Shown in pieces: positions 50,774 to 57,481 of a DNA stretch of 64,000 nt (within the stretch, counting starts at the first letter, position 1; each line of letters starts with the position of its first letter). The notes beneath the pieces were generated by a model that searched no databases, was not told the DNA's origin, and saw nothing but the letters and a program-made list of their open reading frames with translations. This DNA comes from Lachnospiraceae bacterium. Lineage in GTDB: Bacteria; Bacillota; Clostridia; Lachnospirales; Lachnospiraceae. A program made the translations under genes and the position numbers. Location of the stretch: contig JAAUZC010000010.1 of assembly GCA_014804795.1 (NCBI GenBank), positions 149,264 to 213,263 on the forward strand. Reading direction: 5' to 3'.

Positions 50774-51121
50774 GTGATTGAGTTCATCTTGAGCAACTGG
50801 AAAAGCATCATCCTCATATATGCGTTGATCGGTTTTGCAGTGTTCATCTTAATAGAAATAGGGTGGATGTGGGTCATCAGAATGGACGACCATGACAAGG
50901 AAGAATTTCCGGAATATTACGACGATGATGAAATGGGTGTCGGGTTGGCACTAATTACCGGATTGATTATCGGAGTAGTCGTTGGGATATTTTGGTTATT
51001 CGTTCTTGTAGCAATACCGTTTTTGATGCTTATGGACTGGATACAAAGAAAGCATCCTCATTTGTTGGGGAACATGTTGGAAGATATGGAGGAGAGAGAC
51101 AGTGATCGAAAAAATAATTAA
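50774..51121 (+). CDS. Two-helix membrane protein in the lysis cassette
   Basis: About 115 residues from GTG 50774 (AAGGAGG seven bases upstream). Hydrophobic helices (SIILIYALIGFAVFILIEIGWMWVI and LALITGLIIGVVVGIFWLFVLVAIPFLML) flank an acidic loop. It could be an antiholin or second holin. It overlaps the endolysin gene by 20 bp. Confidence 0.55.
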   Translation: MIEFILSNWKSIILIYALIGFAVFILIEIGWMWVIRMDDHDKEEFPEYYDDDEMGVGLALITGLIIGVVVGIFWLFVLVAIPFLMLMDWIQRKHPHLLGNMLEDMEERDSDRKNN

Positions 51122-52046
51122 AAAAGCAATTTCATTCCTCGGAGTGAGCGAACCGACCGGAGACGATCAGTTCATCCGGTATTATAACAATATTACAGGA
51201 GCAGGGTTTTCCATGACGGTGGCATGGTGTGCTATTTTTGTGACGGTTGTGGCGAGAATGGTGGGAGCGGCGACAAGCCTCATTCCGACCTTTGCATCCT
51301 GTGACATCGGTGCGGACTGGTTCAGAAAAAAGGGTCGGTATGAAAAGGGCAGGTATTACGGAGGCAATTACACGCCAAAGCGCGGAGATGTGATTTTCTA
51401 TTCGTCCAAACATACACAGGATGATTCCACTCATGTGGGGTATGTGGTGGATGTGACCGGAGACATAATCAAAGCGATCGAGGGAAACAAAAACGATGCG
51501 GTCGGATACAGAACCATCAAGGTGTCCGACAAATACATCATCGGATACGGCAGAGTTGCAGACTTTGCAGGCGGCAGCAGTGCGGCATCTACAGGAGAAC
51601 AGGCGAAAGAATTTCAGTGCAGTGTGAGCGATTTCCAGTCCTATCTCAACAGACAGTATCCGAACACAATCAAAACGAACTGCGGAGCGTTGGTTGTGGT
51701 CGATAACAGTTTCGGGCAAAAGACGCGGAATGCCGCTCTTTGTGTATGGAAATATGAAATGAACAAGAAAAAGGCAGGATATACATTCGATCTCAAAAAC
51801 CGGAATTTCCTTGCAAAGTGTAAGGAATACGCGGACAAATTTGCCGTTGTGAAGAATGGCAGCAAAGGGCGGTTCGTATATCTTGCGCAGGGTCTCCTCC
51901 GCGCAAAGGGATTCTATTATGGAGACCTTGACGGAGATGCAGGCAGTATCACGGAATCAGCGGCAAAGGCATTCCAGTCCGCGAACGGTCTGCCATCAGA
52001 CGGCAACATCAACGCGGACACATGGAGCAAATTATTCACAGTATAG
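51102..52046 (+). CDS. Endolysin with CHAP-like peptidase and peptidoglycan-binding domains
   Basis: 314 residues from GTG. The N-terminal half has the cysteine-peptidase pattern: AWCAIFVTVVA with the nucleophile near Cys43, then GDVIFYSS and the histidine in STHVGYVVDV. The C-terminal third is a PG_binding_1 domain (GSKGRFVYLAQGLLRAKGFY...GSITESAAKAFQSANGLPSDGNINADTWSKL). It degrades peptidoglycan at lysis. No signal peptide, so it needs a holin. Confidence 0.9.
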   Translation: MIEKIIKKAISFLGVSEPTGDDQFIRYYNNITGAGFSMTVAWCAIFVTVVARMVGAATSLIPTFASCDIGADWFRKKGRYEKGRYYGGNYTPKRGDVIFYSSKHTQDDSTHVGYVVDVTGDIIKAIEGNKNDAVGYRTIKVSDKYIIGYGRVADFAGGSSAASTGEQAKEFQCSVSDFQSYLNRQYPNTIKTNCGALVVVDNSFGQKTRNAALCVWKYEMNKKKAGYTFDLKNRNFLAKCKEYADKFAVVKNGSKGRFVYLAQGLLRAKGFYYGDLDGDAGSITESAAKAFQSANGLPSDGNINADTWSKLFTV

Positions 52047-52058
52047 GGAGGGAACAAC

Positions 52059-52769
52059 ATGAGTGAAACAAAAATGTATTATCTCGGAATCGGAGAAAAG
52101 TTCATCAAGGCGCAGTGTAAACCGTACAAGACCATAGAGGGAGCACTCAAAGCGGCAGCAAAGGACGAGAGTTTTGTCGTTTGGGATGAAGATGGAAACG
52201 TGATCGGCTCTCTGACGGATAAAGTTCCGGAGGGAGCACTGGAAAAGAATCCGGACGGCGGCGCGAACGTATACAATGAAAGCGGAGAAAAGGTCGGAGA
52301 GGTGGACGCAAAGACCGTCGAGGAATTGACCGGAAATAAATCCGGAGAGGGGCAGCAGGACACAAGCACCGGAGACAGCGCGGAGGGCGGTCAGAGCGGC
52401 GAGAACGAGAACAAGTCGGAGAATGAATCACCTGCGGATGGAAAAGCCGAAAATGAGGCTCACAGTGCGCAGGAAACAAGCACCGGAGGAGATGCGGAGG
52501 ACGGTCAGAACGACAAGGATGCAGGTGAGGAAAAAGGAATCCGGAACGAGCAGATCGAAAAATTTTCCGTTGTTGTGGTGTGCAATGGCAGCTTGCGCTT
52601 GAGACGTGCTGCATCGTGGGAGAGTTGGAGTGAGTGCGGACGCGCCTCAAAGGGTCAGACGTACATCGGAAAGAGGCTCTTTATGCTTGACGGTCTCCCG
52701 ATGCTTGAGACCATCGACGGACTGTTCATGTCAGCAGCAGCGGAACATGTGAAGATCGACAAGGCTTGA
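52059..52769 (+). CDS. Phage protein with acidic linker and SH3-like C terminus
   Basis: 236 residues. The N-terminal 80 residues resemble small phage domains (YLGIGEKFIKAQCKPYKTIEGALKAAAKDESFVVWDEDGNVIGSL). A Ser/Gly/Glu-rich linker with two near-copies of DTSTGDSAEGGQSG / ETSTGGDAEDGQND follows. The end is an SH3b-like domain (VVCNGSLRLRRAASWESWSECGRASKGQTYIGKR). It may help bind the cell wall. Last gene of the phage. Confidence 0.65.
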   Translation: MSETKMYYLGIGEKFIKAQCKPYKTIEGALKAAAKDESFVVWDEDGNVIGSLTDKVPEGALEKNPDGGANVYNESGEKVGEVDAKTVEELTGNKSGEGQQDTSTGDSAEGGQSGENENKSENESPADGKAENEAHSAQETSTGGDAEDGQNDKDAGEEKGIRNEQIEKFSVVVVCNGSLRLRRAASWESWSECGRASKGQTYIGKRLFMLDGLPMLETIDGLFMSAAAEHVKIDKA

Positions 52770-52841
52770 TTGCTGAAAATGGTGCAAAATCCTTGAATCC
52801 GATGTATAATAAAGCAATAGCGGAGCGTATAAGGATTTTCG

Positions 52842-52863
52842 AGTAATAAACAGGTAATAAACA
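52842..52863. repeat. Right pair of 11-bp repeats, probable integrase arm sites
   Basis: AGTAATAAACA (52842-52852) and GGTAATAAACA (52853-52863) have the same 11-bp period and orientation as the triple repeat at 15316-15348 and share its AGTAAyAmAC consensus. The inverted arms ATTTTCGAG (52835-52843) and CTCGAAAAT (52869-52877) bracket them. Confidence 0.55.
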
Positions 52864-52944
52864 AACGGCTCGAAAATGCTGAAAAATGAGGGTTTGAAAC
52901 TATCCAAGAGTTAGGCAGTTATCTGCGAACAAAGACGCATATAC

Positions 52945-52978
52945 AAAGCCCCGAATGCTTGCATTCAAGGGGCTTTTG
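52945..52978 (+). terminator. Terminator at the right prophage junction
   Basis: AAAGCCCC (52945-52952) pairs with GGGGCTTT (52969-52976), and an inner GAATG/CATTC stem lies inside. A T-rich tail follows. It ends the lysis operon or, if integration was at the end of rpsI, is the displaced host rpsI terminator. Confidence 0.75.
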
Positions 52979-52980
52979 TT

Positions 52981-53002
52981 ATGCAAATTTGTTCCTTGTG
53001 TC
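52981..53002. repeat. Right copy of the imperfect terminal repeat
   Basis: Partner of 15347-15370: ATGCAAAT and TTCCTTGTGTC are both kept, with one substitution and a 2-nt gap between. It also forms the upstream half of the promoter for the next gene. Confidence 0.45.
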
Positions 53003-53031
53003 CAGACGGTTGTCTCTGCTATAATAAATTC

Positions 53032-53466
53032 ATGAATAATTTATCTTTATCCCATAGAAACGACATATTACAATACGCAGCCGAAACGTATGGCGCTGTT
53101 CCGGAATACCTCTGGGCTTCCACTCCCGATGCCGCGGTTCTTCGCCATACAGACAACAGGAAATGGTACGCCCTGATCATGAGTGTGCAAAAAGACAGGC
53201 TGGGGCTTTCGGGCACGGAGCCTATCGACATCCTGAACATCAAATGCGATCCAATCCTGGGAAGTTCTCTGCGCACCGAACGGGGATTTCTGCCTGGTTA
53301 TCATATGAACCATGAAAAATGGCTGACGATTCTTTTGGACGGTACAGTGAAGCCGGAGAAAATATATCCGCTGCTGGAGATGAGCTTTGAACTGACAAAG
53401 AGCGCCGGGAAGAAAAAAACTGTCAGGAGTAAGAAGAAACCGGAAGAGGAAAGGGAAGAACGGTAG
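53032..53466 (+). CDS. MmcQ/YjbR family DNA-binding-like protein
   Basis: 144 residues. The fold signature (ILQYAAETYGAVPEYLWASTPDAAVLRH...KWYALIM...ILNIKCDP...LLPGYHMNHEKWLTILLDGTV-like GYHMNHEKWLTILLDGTV) identifies the YjbR/CyaY-like family. The basic tail is lysine-rich. TATAAT (53020-53025) ends six bases before the ATG and there is no ribosome-binding site, suggesting a leaderless mRNA. The promoter's -35 (TTGTGT) falls within the imperfect terminal repeat. Confidence 0.85.
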   Translation: MNNLSLSHRNDILQYAAETYGAVPEYLWASTPDAAVLRHTDNRKWYALIMSVQKDRLGLSGTEPIDILNIKCDPILGSSLRTERGFLPGYHMNHEKWLTILLDGTVKPEKIYPLLEMSFELTKSAGKKKTVRSKKKPEEEREER

Positions 53467-53520
53467 ACAGAAAAGTGCAGGATTGCGAAATGTGTCAGGG
53501 TGGACTGTTTTGCGGCACAC

Positions 53521-53549
53521 TGGACAAAACAGGAAACTGCATATATAAT
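53521..53549 (+). promoter_or_regulatory. Promoter of the degV gene
   Basis: TGGACA (53521-53526), 17-bp spacer, TATAAT (53544-53549), about 50 bp before the ATG. Confidence 0.6.
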
Positions 53550-53600
53550 ACCCTGTAGAAGACGGGAGATATCTCTTAGCCATATATAAGGAGGCGTGAA

Positions 53601-54479
53601 ATGCCGGATGTTGTTATTATGACAGATTCCAATGCGGGAATGACGAAAGAAGAGGGGGAAAAGTACGGTGTAGAGATTTTACCTATGTCTTTTCTGATAA
53701 ACGGCAAGATTTACTACGAGGGAAAAGACATCAGCCACGAAGCATTTTTTAAGAAGCTGGAAGAGAATGCACAGGTTGCCACTTCCCAGCCGGCGCCGGG
53801 AGAAGTGACAGAGTTGTGGGAGAAGCTGCTCAAGCGGCACGATGAAGTAGTTTACATCCCTATGTCGAGCGGGCTCAGCAAATCCTGTGAGACGGCACAG
53901 ATTCTGGCGCAGGATTATGGCGGCAGAGTTCAGGTGGTGGACGGCAAGCGGATATCTGTGCCCCAGAAAATGATGGTATTGGACGGACTGGCTCTTGTAA
54001 AAGAGGGGAGAAGTGCAGTAGAAATTAAGGAGATGCTGGAAGAAAGCGCATTGGATTGTGCGATTTATATTGCGGTGGATACCTTAAAATACTTAAAGCG
54101 CGGCGGGCGTATCACGGGCGCGGCCGCGGCAATAGGAACCATGTTGAATATCAAACCCGTCCTTCTGGTGAAAGGCGAGAGATTAGATGCCTATGAAAAG
54201 GCCAGAGGGGCGAAGGCGGCAAGACGCATTATGCTGGAGGCCGTCCGGAGAGAACTGGAGGGACCGTTTAAACAGTATGTGGAGCGGGATGAGGTATGTC
54301 TTCAGATGGCGCATACGTGCATGGATGAAGAGTTGATTGCAGAGTGGGAGAAAAAGATACAGGAAGAATTTCCCGGGCTGAAACTTTTTACATCGCCGCT
54401 GCCTCTCTGCACGGCCTGCCATGTCGGACCAAACGCTCTTGGTATAGGTGTCACGAAAAGAATCAGAAAAGACTGGTAA
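53601..54479 (+). CDS. DegV family fatty-acid-binding protein
   Basis: 292 residues with the DegV signatures VIMTDSNAGMTKEE, the SQPAPGEVTELWEKLL loop (Ser that contacts the bound carboxylate) and YIPMSSGLSKSCETAQ. FakB-like proteins present fatty acids to the FakA kinase in Firmicutes. GGAGG precedes the ATG. Confidence 0.92.
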   Translation: MPDVVIMTDSNAGMTKEEGEKYGVEILPMSFLINGKIYYEGKDISHEAFFKKLEENAQVATSQPAPGEVTELWEKLLKRHDEVVYIPMSSGLSKSCETAQILAQDYGGRVQVVDGKRISVPQKMMVLDGLALVKEGRSAVEIKEMLEESALDCAIYIAVDTLKYLKRGGRITGAAAAIGTMLNIKPVLLVKGERLDAYEKARGAKAARRIMLEAVRRELEGPFKQYVERDEVCLQMAHTCMDEELIAEWEKKIQEEFPGLKLFTSPLPLCTACHVGPNALGIGVTKRIRKDW

Positions 54480-54482
54480 ACA

Positions 54483-54531
54483 GTGAGCGCAGCTCACATT
54501 GCTGCAAACCCGGGGGCTAGCGCCAGCCCCC
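54483..54531. terminator. Hairpins between convergent degV and SDR genes
   Basis: GTGAGC/GCTCAC (54483-54497) and GGGGGCT/AGCCCCC (54512-54531). The second overlaps the SDR stop codon and could terminate both convergent transcripts, though T tracts are poor. Confidence 0.55.
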
Positions 54532-55236
54532 GTCTATTGTAAAAATCTGTCCTGTAGTGTAGGAAGGCATGGAAAGTACAGAACATACCATTTCTGCCAC
54601 CTCTGCAGCATTTCCCATACGGCTCGCCGGAATCTCATCGATCAGGGCACGCCGTTCCTCTTCGGAAAGTCCAAGATTCATTTCTGTATTGATAAGGCCG
54701 CAGGCGATGGCGTTGACCTGGATGCCTGAGGGAGCCAGTTCCTTTGCCAGAGCTTTTGTAAAGCTGTTGACTCCGCCTTTGGAAGCCGAGTAGGCCACTT
54801 CCATGGAGGCACCGCAGCTTCCCCAGACAGAGGAAATGTTGATAATCTTTCCCCGATGCTTTTGGAGCATCAGGGGAATTGTTTTTTTGCTTGTATAAAA
54901 GAGGCTGCTCAAGTTCGTATTGATGACCTTCTGCCATTCTTCGCAGCTCATTTCGGAGAGCAGCCCGATATGGGAAATGCCTGCATTATTGATCAAAACG
55001 TCTAACGATGGAATATGGCGAAAGAGCCGTTCTACTTCTTTATAAGAAGACATATCACATAAAAAGGCACCGACAGAAACATTGTATTCTTCTTCCAGAT
55101 AGGTGGCGAGAGAGCGCAGTTTTTCTTCGGAGTGAAGGCAGGTAAGATAGAGATCATAATGTTCTTTTGCCAGTTTTCTTGCAATGGCCTCCCCGATGCC
55201 GCGGGAAGCGCCTGTAACGAGAGCTTTTTTGTTCAT
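54517..55236 (-). CDS. SDR family oxidoreductase, FabG-like
   Basis: 239 residues. The NAD(P)-binding TGASRGIG is at the N terminus, followed by NNAG (LINNAGIS), catalytic Ser in INISSVWGS, and YSASK (AYSASKGG). It reduces a keto group, possibly 3-oxoacyl-ACP, but as an isolated copy outside a fab operon the substrate is open. AGGAGGG precedes the ATG on the minus strand. Confidence 0.88.
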   Translation of the reverse strand: MNKKALVTGASRGIGEAIARKLAKEHYDLYLTCLHSEEKLRSLATYLEEEYNVSVGAFLCDMSSYKEVERLFRHIPSLDVLINNAGISHIGLLSEMSCEEWQKVINTNLSSLFYTSKKTIPLMLQKHRGKIINISSVWGSCGASMEVAYSASKGGVNSFTKALAKELAPSGIQVNAIACGLINTEMNLGLSEEERRALIDEIPASRMGNAAEVAEMVCSVLSMPSYTTGQIFTIDGGWR

Positions 55237-55660
55237 GTGGGTCCCTCCTGTTGAATCCCGTCTTCACGCTTCAGTGCTTCTATGCACTTCCGCTTTGAGA
55301 CGTTTTTCTCTTTCTGTGAAAATCTTAAGGAAATAATGCTGTTTTCAGTTTAACCTGTTTTTATAAAAAAAGATAGAAAAATAAAAATTTTTTTGGTAAA
55401 TTATGGTGCCACCAGATATAGGACAGAAGCGGAAAAAGTCGAGAAATGTCTACTAAATATTGAATTGTTACAAAAAATCATCTTATTAAAAAAGTATAAA
55501 ATGATGTAAAAACCTGGGTTTTAAGAGGAATCGGGCGGTTGACAAATATCGGGGAAGATGCTATATTAGTTAACAGATTTAATAATTTTGTAACAAATGA
55601 GACAAAAATAATAATACATCGCTTTGGGATGTATGAAGCACACATGGAAATGAGGATTTT
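55237..55660. promoter_or_regulatory. Intergenic region with promoter of the NlpC/P60 gene
   Basis: 424 bp without a gene. Rightward TTGACA (55539-55544), 17-bp spacer, TATATT (55562-55567) leaves a leader of about 85 nt before the hydrolase gene, too short for the c-di-AMP riboswitch often found before such genes. The left part has a small stem AGTGC/GCACT and AT-rich sequence upstream of the SDR gene. I see nothing else in it. Confidence 0.6.
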
Positions 55661-57313
55661 ATGACACATAAAAAGGGCAGGATAGCAGCATATGGAATGA
55701 CAGCGCTTATTGCAGCCTCCGCTATGAGTATGGATGCTCAGGCAGTGAAGCTTACCGACGTTTTACCGTCAGCGGGCATCGGCGTAACATTTTCAAACGG
55801 TGTTACGCTCGCACAGATACAGGAGAGAGTTTTAGCGGAAGCAAAACAGGACAGCAGCATGACGCTTTCCGTATCAGAAATGAAAGCTTATCTGGAAGAA
55901 CAGAAAGTGGCACCGAAAACGATCGTTTCGGCGAGTGTTGTAAAAACAGTGGAAGTGCAGCAGGTGCTTGCACAGTTGGAAATTGAGGAACAGGCGAGAC
56001 AGGAGGCACTGGCGGCCGAAACTGCAGAGGCGTCCGAAGAGAATATTGTACTGGCAACAGTAGCAGATGCAGCATCCAATGAGGCGATCGCTTCCGGAAA
56101 TGCGGATGCGGCAGTGCAGGAACAGGTACCGACAGATTCTGAAGACACCAATGGAGATACAGAAGATGCACAGTCTGGTACTTTGGAGGAGACGGTCTCT
56201 GTGGATGATCTGGCAAAAAGCGATGTTACAGTGTCAGGGAATGATAAAAAGGAAACCGTCACAGTGGAAGATGAGACGGAAGACCGGATAAAAGAGATTG
56301 AAAATAAGGTGATCGAAACGACTCAGTCTACAGCGGAACTGGCAGCAATGCAGGCGGCGACCATGACGGATGAGGAAAAAGAGTTTTCCAATCTGGTAAT
56401 AGCGCAAGTGAATAACTATGTAAATGTCAGAAGCGATGCCAGTGAAGAAAGTGAAGTTGTCGGAAAACTATATGATAAGTCGGTAGGGACATATCTCTCC
56501 GAAAAAGATGGCTGGTATGAGATTAATTCAGGTAATGTAACCGGCTATGTAAAAGGGGAGTTCTGTGTGACGGGCAAGGATGCCGTTGAACTTGCGAAAA
56601 AAGTAGGAACAAGAATCGCAACCGTTACAACAACCACACTGAAAGTAAGAGAAGAGGCTTCCACAGAAGCGACAGTGCTTGGCCTTGTTCCGATCGAAGA
56701 GGAACTGACTGTTGTAGAAGAGCAGGACGGCTGGGTTAAAGTGGATATCGAAGAAGGTTACGGTTGGGTATCTATGGATTATGTGTCTCTGCGGACGGAT
56801 TTTGTAAAGGCGGAAAGCAAAGCAGAAGAAGAAGCGAGACTGGCGAAAGAGGCGGAAGAGAGAAGAAAAGCGCAGGCGGCAGCCGCGGCAAACTCCAAGA
56901 AGCCCGAATCCGGCAGCAATAAAAACTATAACTCCGCAAGCAGCTATATTCCCGCGGGCGGCGGCAGTGCATCCGGTAACGCAGTGGCGCAGTTTGCTCT
57001 GCAGTTCCAGGGAAATCCGTATGTATACGGCGGCACCAGTCTGACAAACGGAGCCGACTGTTCCGGGTTTGTCATGAGTGTCTATAAGAACTTTGGCGTG
57101 AGCTTGCCGCACTCTTCCTCAGCCGACAGGAAAGTAGGCAGCGCTGTAGGAAGCCTTGCAGAGGCGCAGCCGGGCGATCTTATTTGTTATTCCGGCCACG
57201 TGGCGCTCTACATCGGCGGAAACCAGATCGTACATGCGTCGACGTCCAAAACCGGTATTATTGTGTCCAGGGCGGATTACAGAAATATTTTGGCAATCAG
57301 AAGAATTTTTTAG
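55661..57313 (+). CDS. Secreted SH3 and NlpC/P60 peptidoglycan hydrolase
   Basis: 550 residues. A signal peptide (MTHKKGRIAAYGMTALIAASAMSMDAQA) is followed by a helical acidic region to about 240 and two bacterial SH3 domains (VNVRSDASEESEVVGKLYD... and LKVREEASTEATVLGLV...). An Ala/Lys linker leads to a C-terminal NlpC/P60 domain with GADCSGFVMSVYK (nucleophile Cys), SGHVALYIGG (His) and a later His in IVHAS. It cleaves stem peptides in the wall, probably for cell separation or turnover. Confidence 0.93.
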   Translation: MTHKKGRIAAYGMTALIAASAMSMDAQAVKLTDVLPSAGIGVTFSNGVTLAQIQERVLAEAKQDSSMTLSVSEMKAYLEEQKVAPKTIVSASVVKTVEVQQVLAQLEIEEQARQEALAAETAEASEENIVLATVADAASNEAIASGNADAAVQEQVPTDSEDTNGDTEDAQSGTLEETVSVDDLAKSDVTVSGNDKKETVTVEDETEDRIKEIENKVIETTQSTAELAAMQAATMTDEEKEFSNLVIAQVNNYVNVRSDASEESEVVGKLYDKSVGTYLSEKDGWYEINSGNVTGYVKGEFCVTGKDAVELAKKVGTRIATVTTTTLKVREEASTEATVLGLVPIEEELTVVEEQDGWVKVDIEEGYGWVSMDYVSLRTDFVKAESKAEEEARLAKEAEERRKAQAAAAANSKKPESGSNKNYNSASSYIPAGGGSASGNAVAQFALQFQGNPYVYGGTSLTNGADCSGFVMSVYKNFGVSLPHSSSADRKVGSAVGSLAEAQPGDLICYSGHVALYIGGNQIVHASTSKTGIIVSRADYRNILAIRRIF

Positions 57314-57341
57314 GAAAAAATACAACAGATTAAACTAGAGA

Positions 57342-57379
57342 GAGCCGTCACATCGAAGGATGTGGCGGCTCTCTTGTTA
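57342..57379 (+). terminator. Rho-independent terminator after the NlpC/P60 gene
   Basis: GAGAGCCG-x-CACATC pairs with GATGTG-x-CGGCTCTC around GAAG (57342-57375), followed by TTG TT. A strong 14-bp stem with one T-G mismatch. Confidence 0.8.
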
Positions 57380-57481
57380 ACAAAAATAATCAAATATTCA
57401 CATAAAAGACAATACCAAAATGAAGGACTTCGCGCTATACTGAAAGTAACTGGATGAGAACCGTGCAGGAGGGCGAATGGT

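Larger units (their letters stand above)
15202..52980. mobile_element. Siphovirus-type prophage with a diversity-generating retroelement
   Basis: The block runs from integrase through regulation, replication, packaging, head, tail, DGR and lysis genes in standard order, with nearly all genes on the plus strand. It has P27 small terminase, HK97 portal, capsid and protease, a 1327-residue tape measure and XkdX, which places it among long-tailed phages of Clostridia. All hallmark genes look intact, so it may be inducible. Exact ends are uncertain: see the attachment-site entries. Confidence 0.95.

Noticed and set aside
55575-55660. c-di-AMP (ydaO-type) riboswitch before the NlpC/P60 gene
   Set aside because: The leader is about 85 nt and lacks the required structure.
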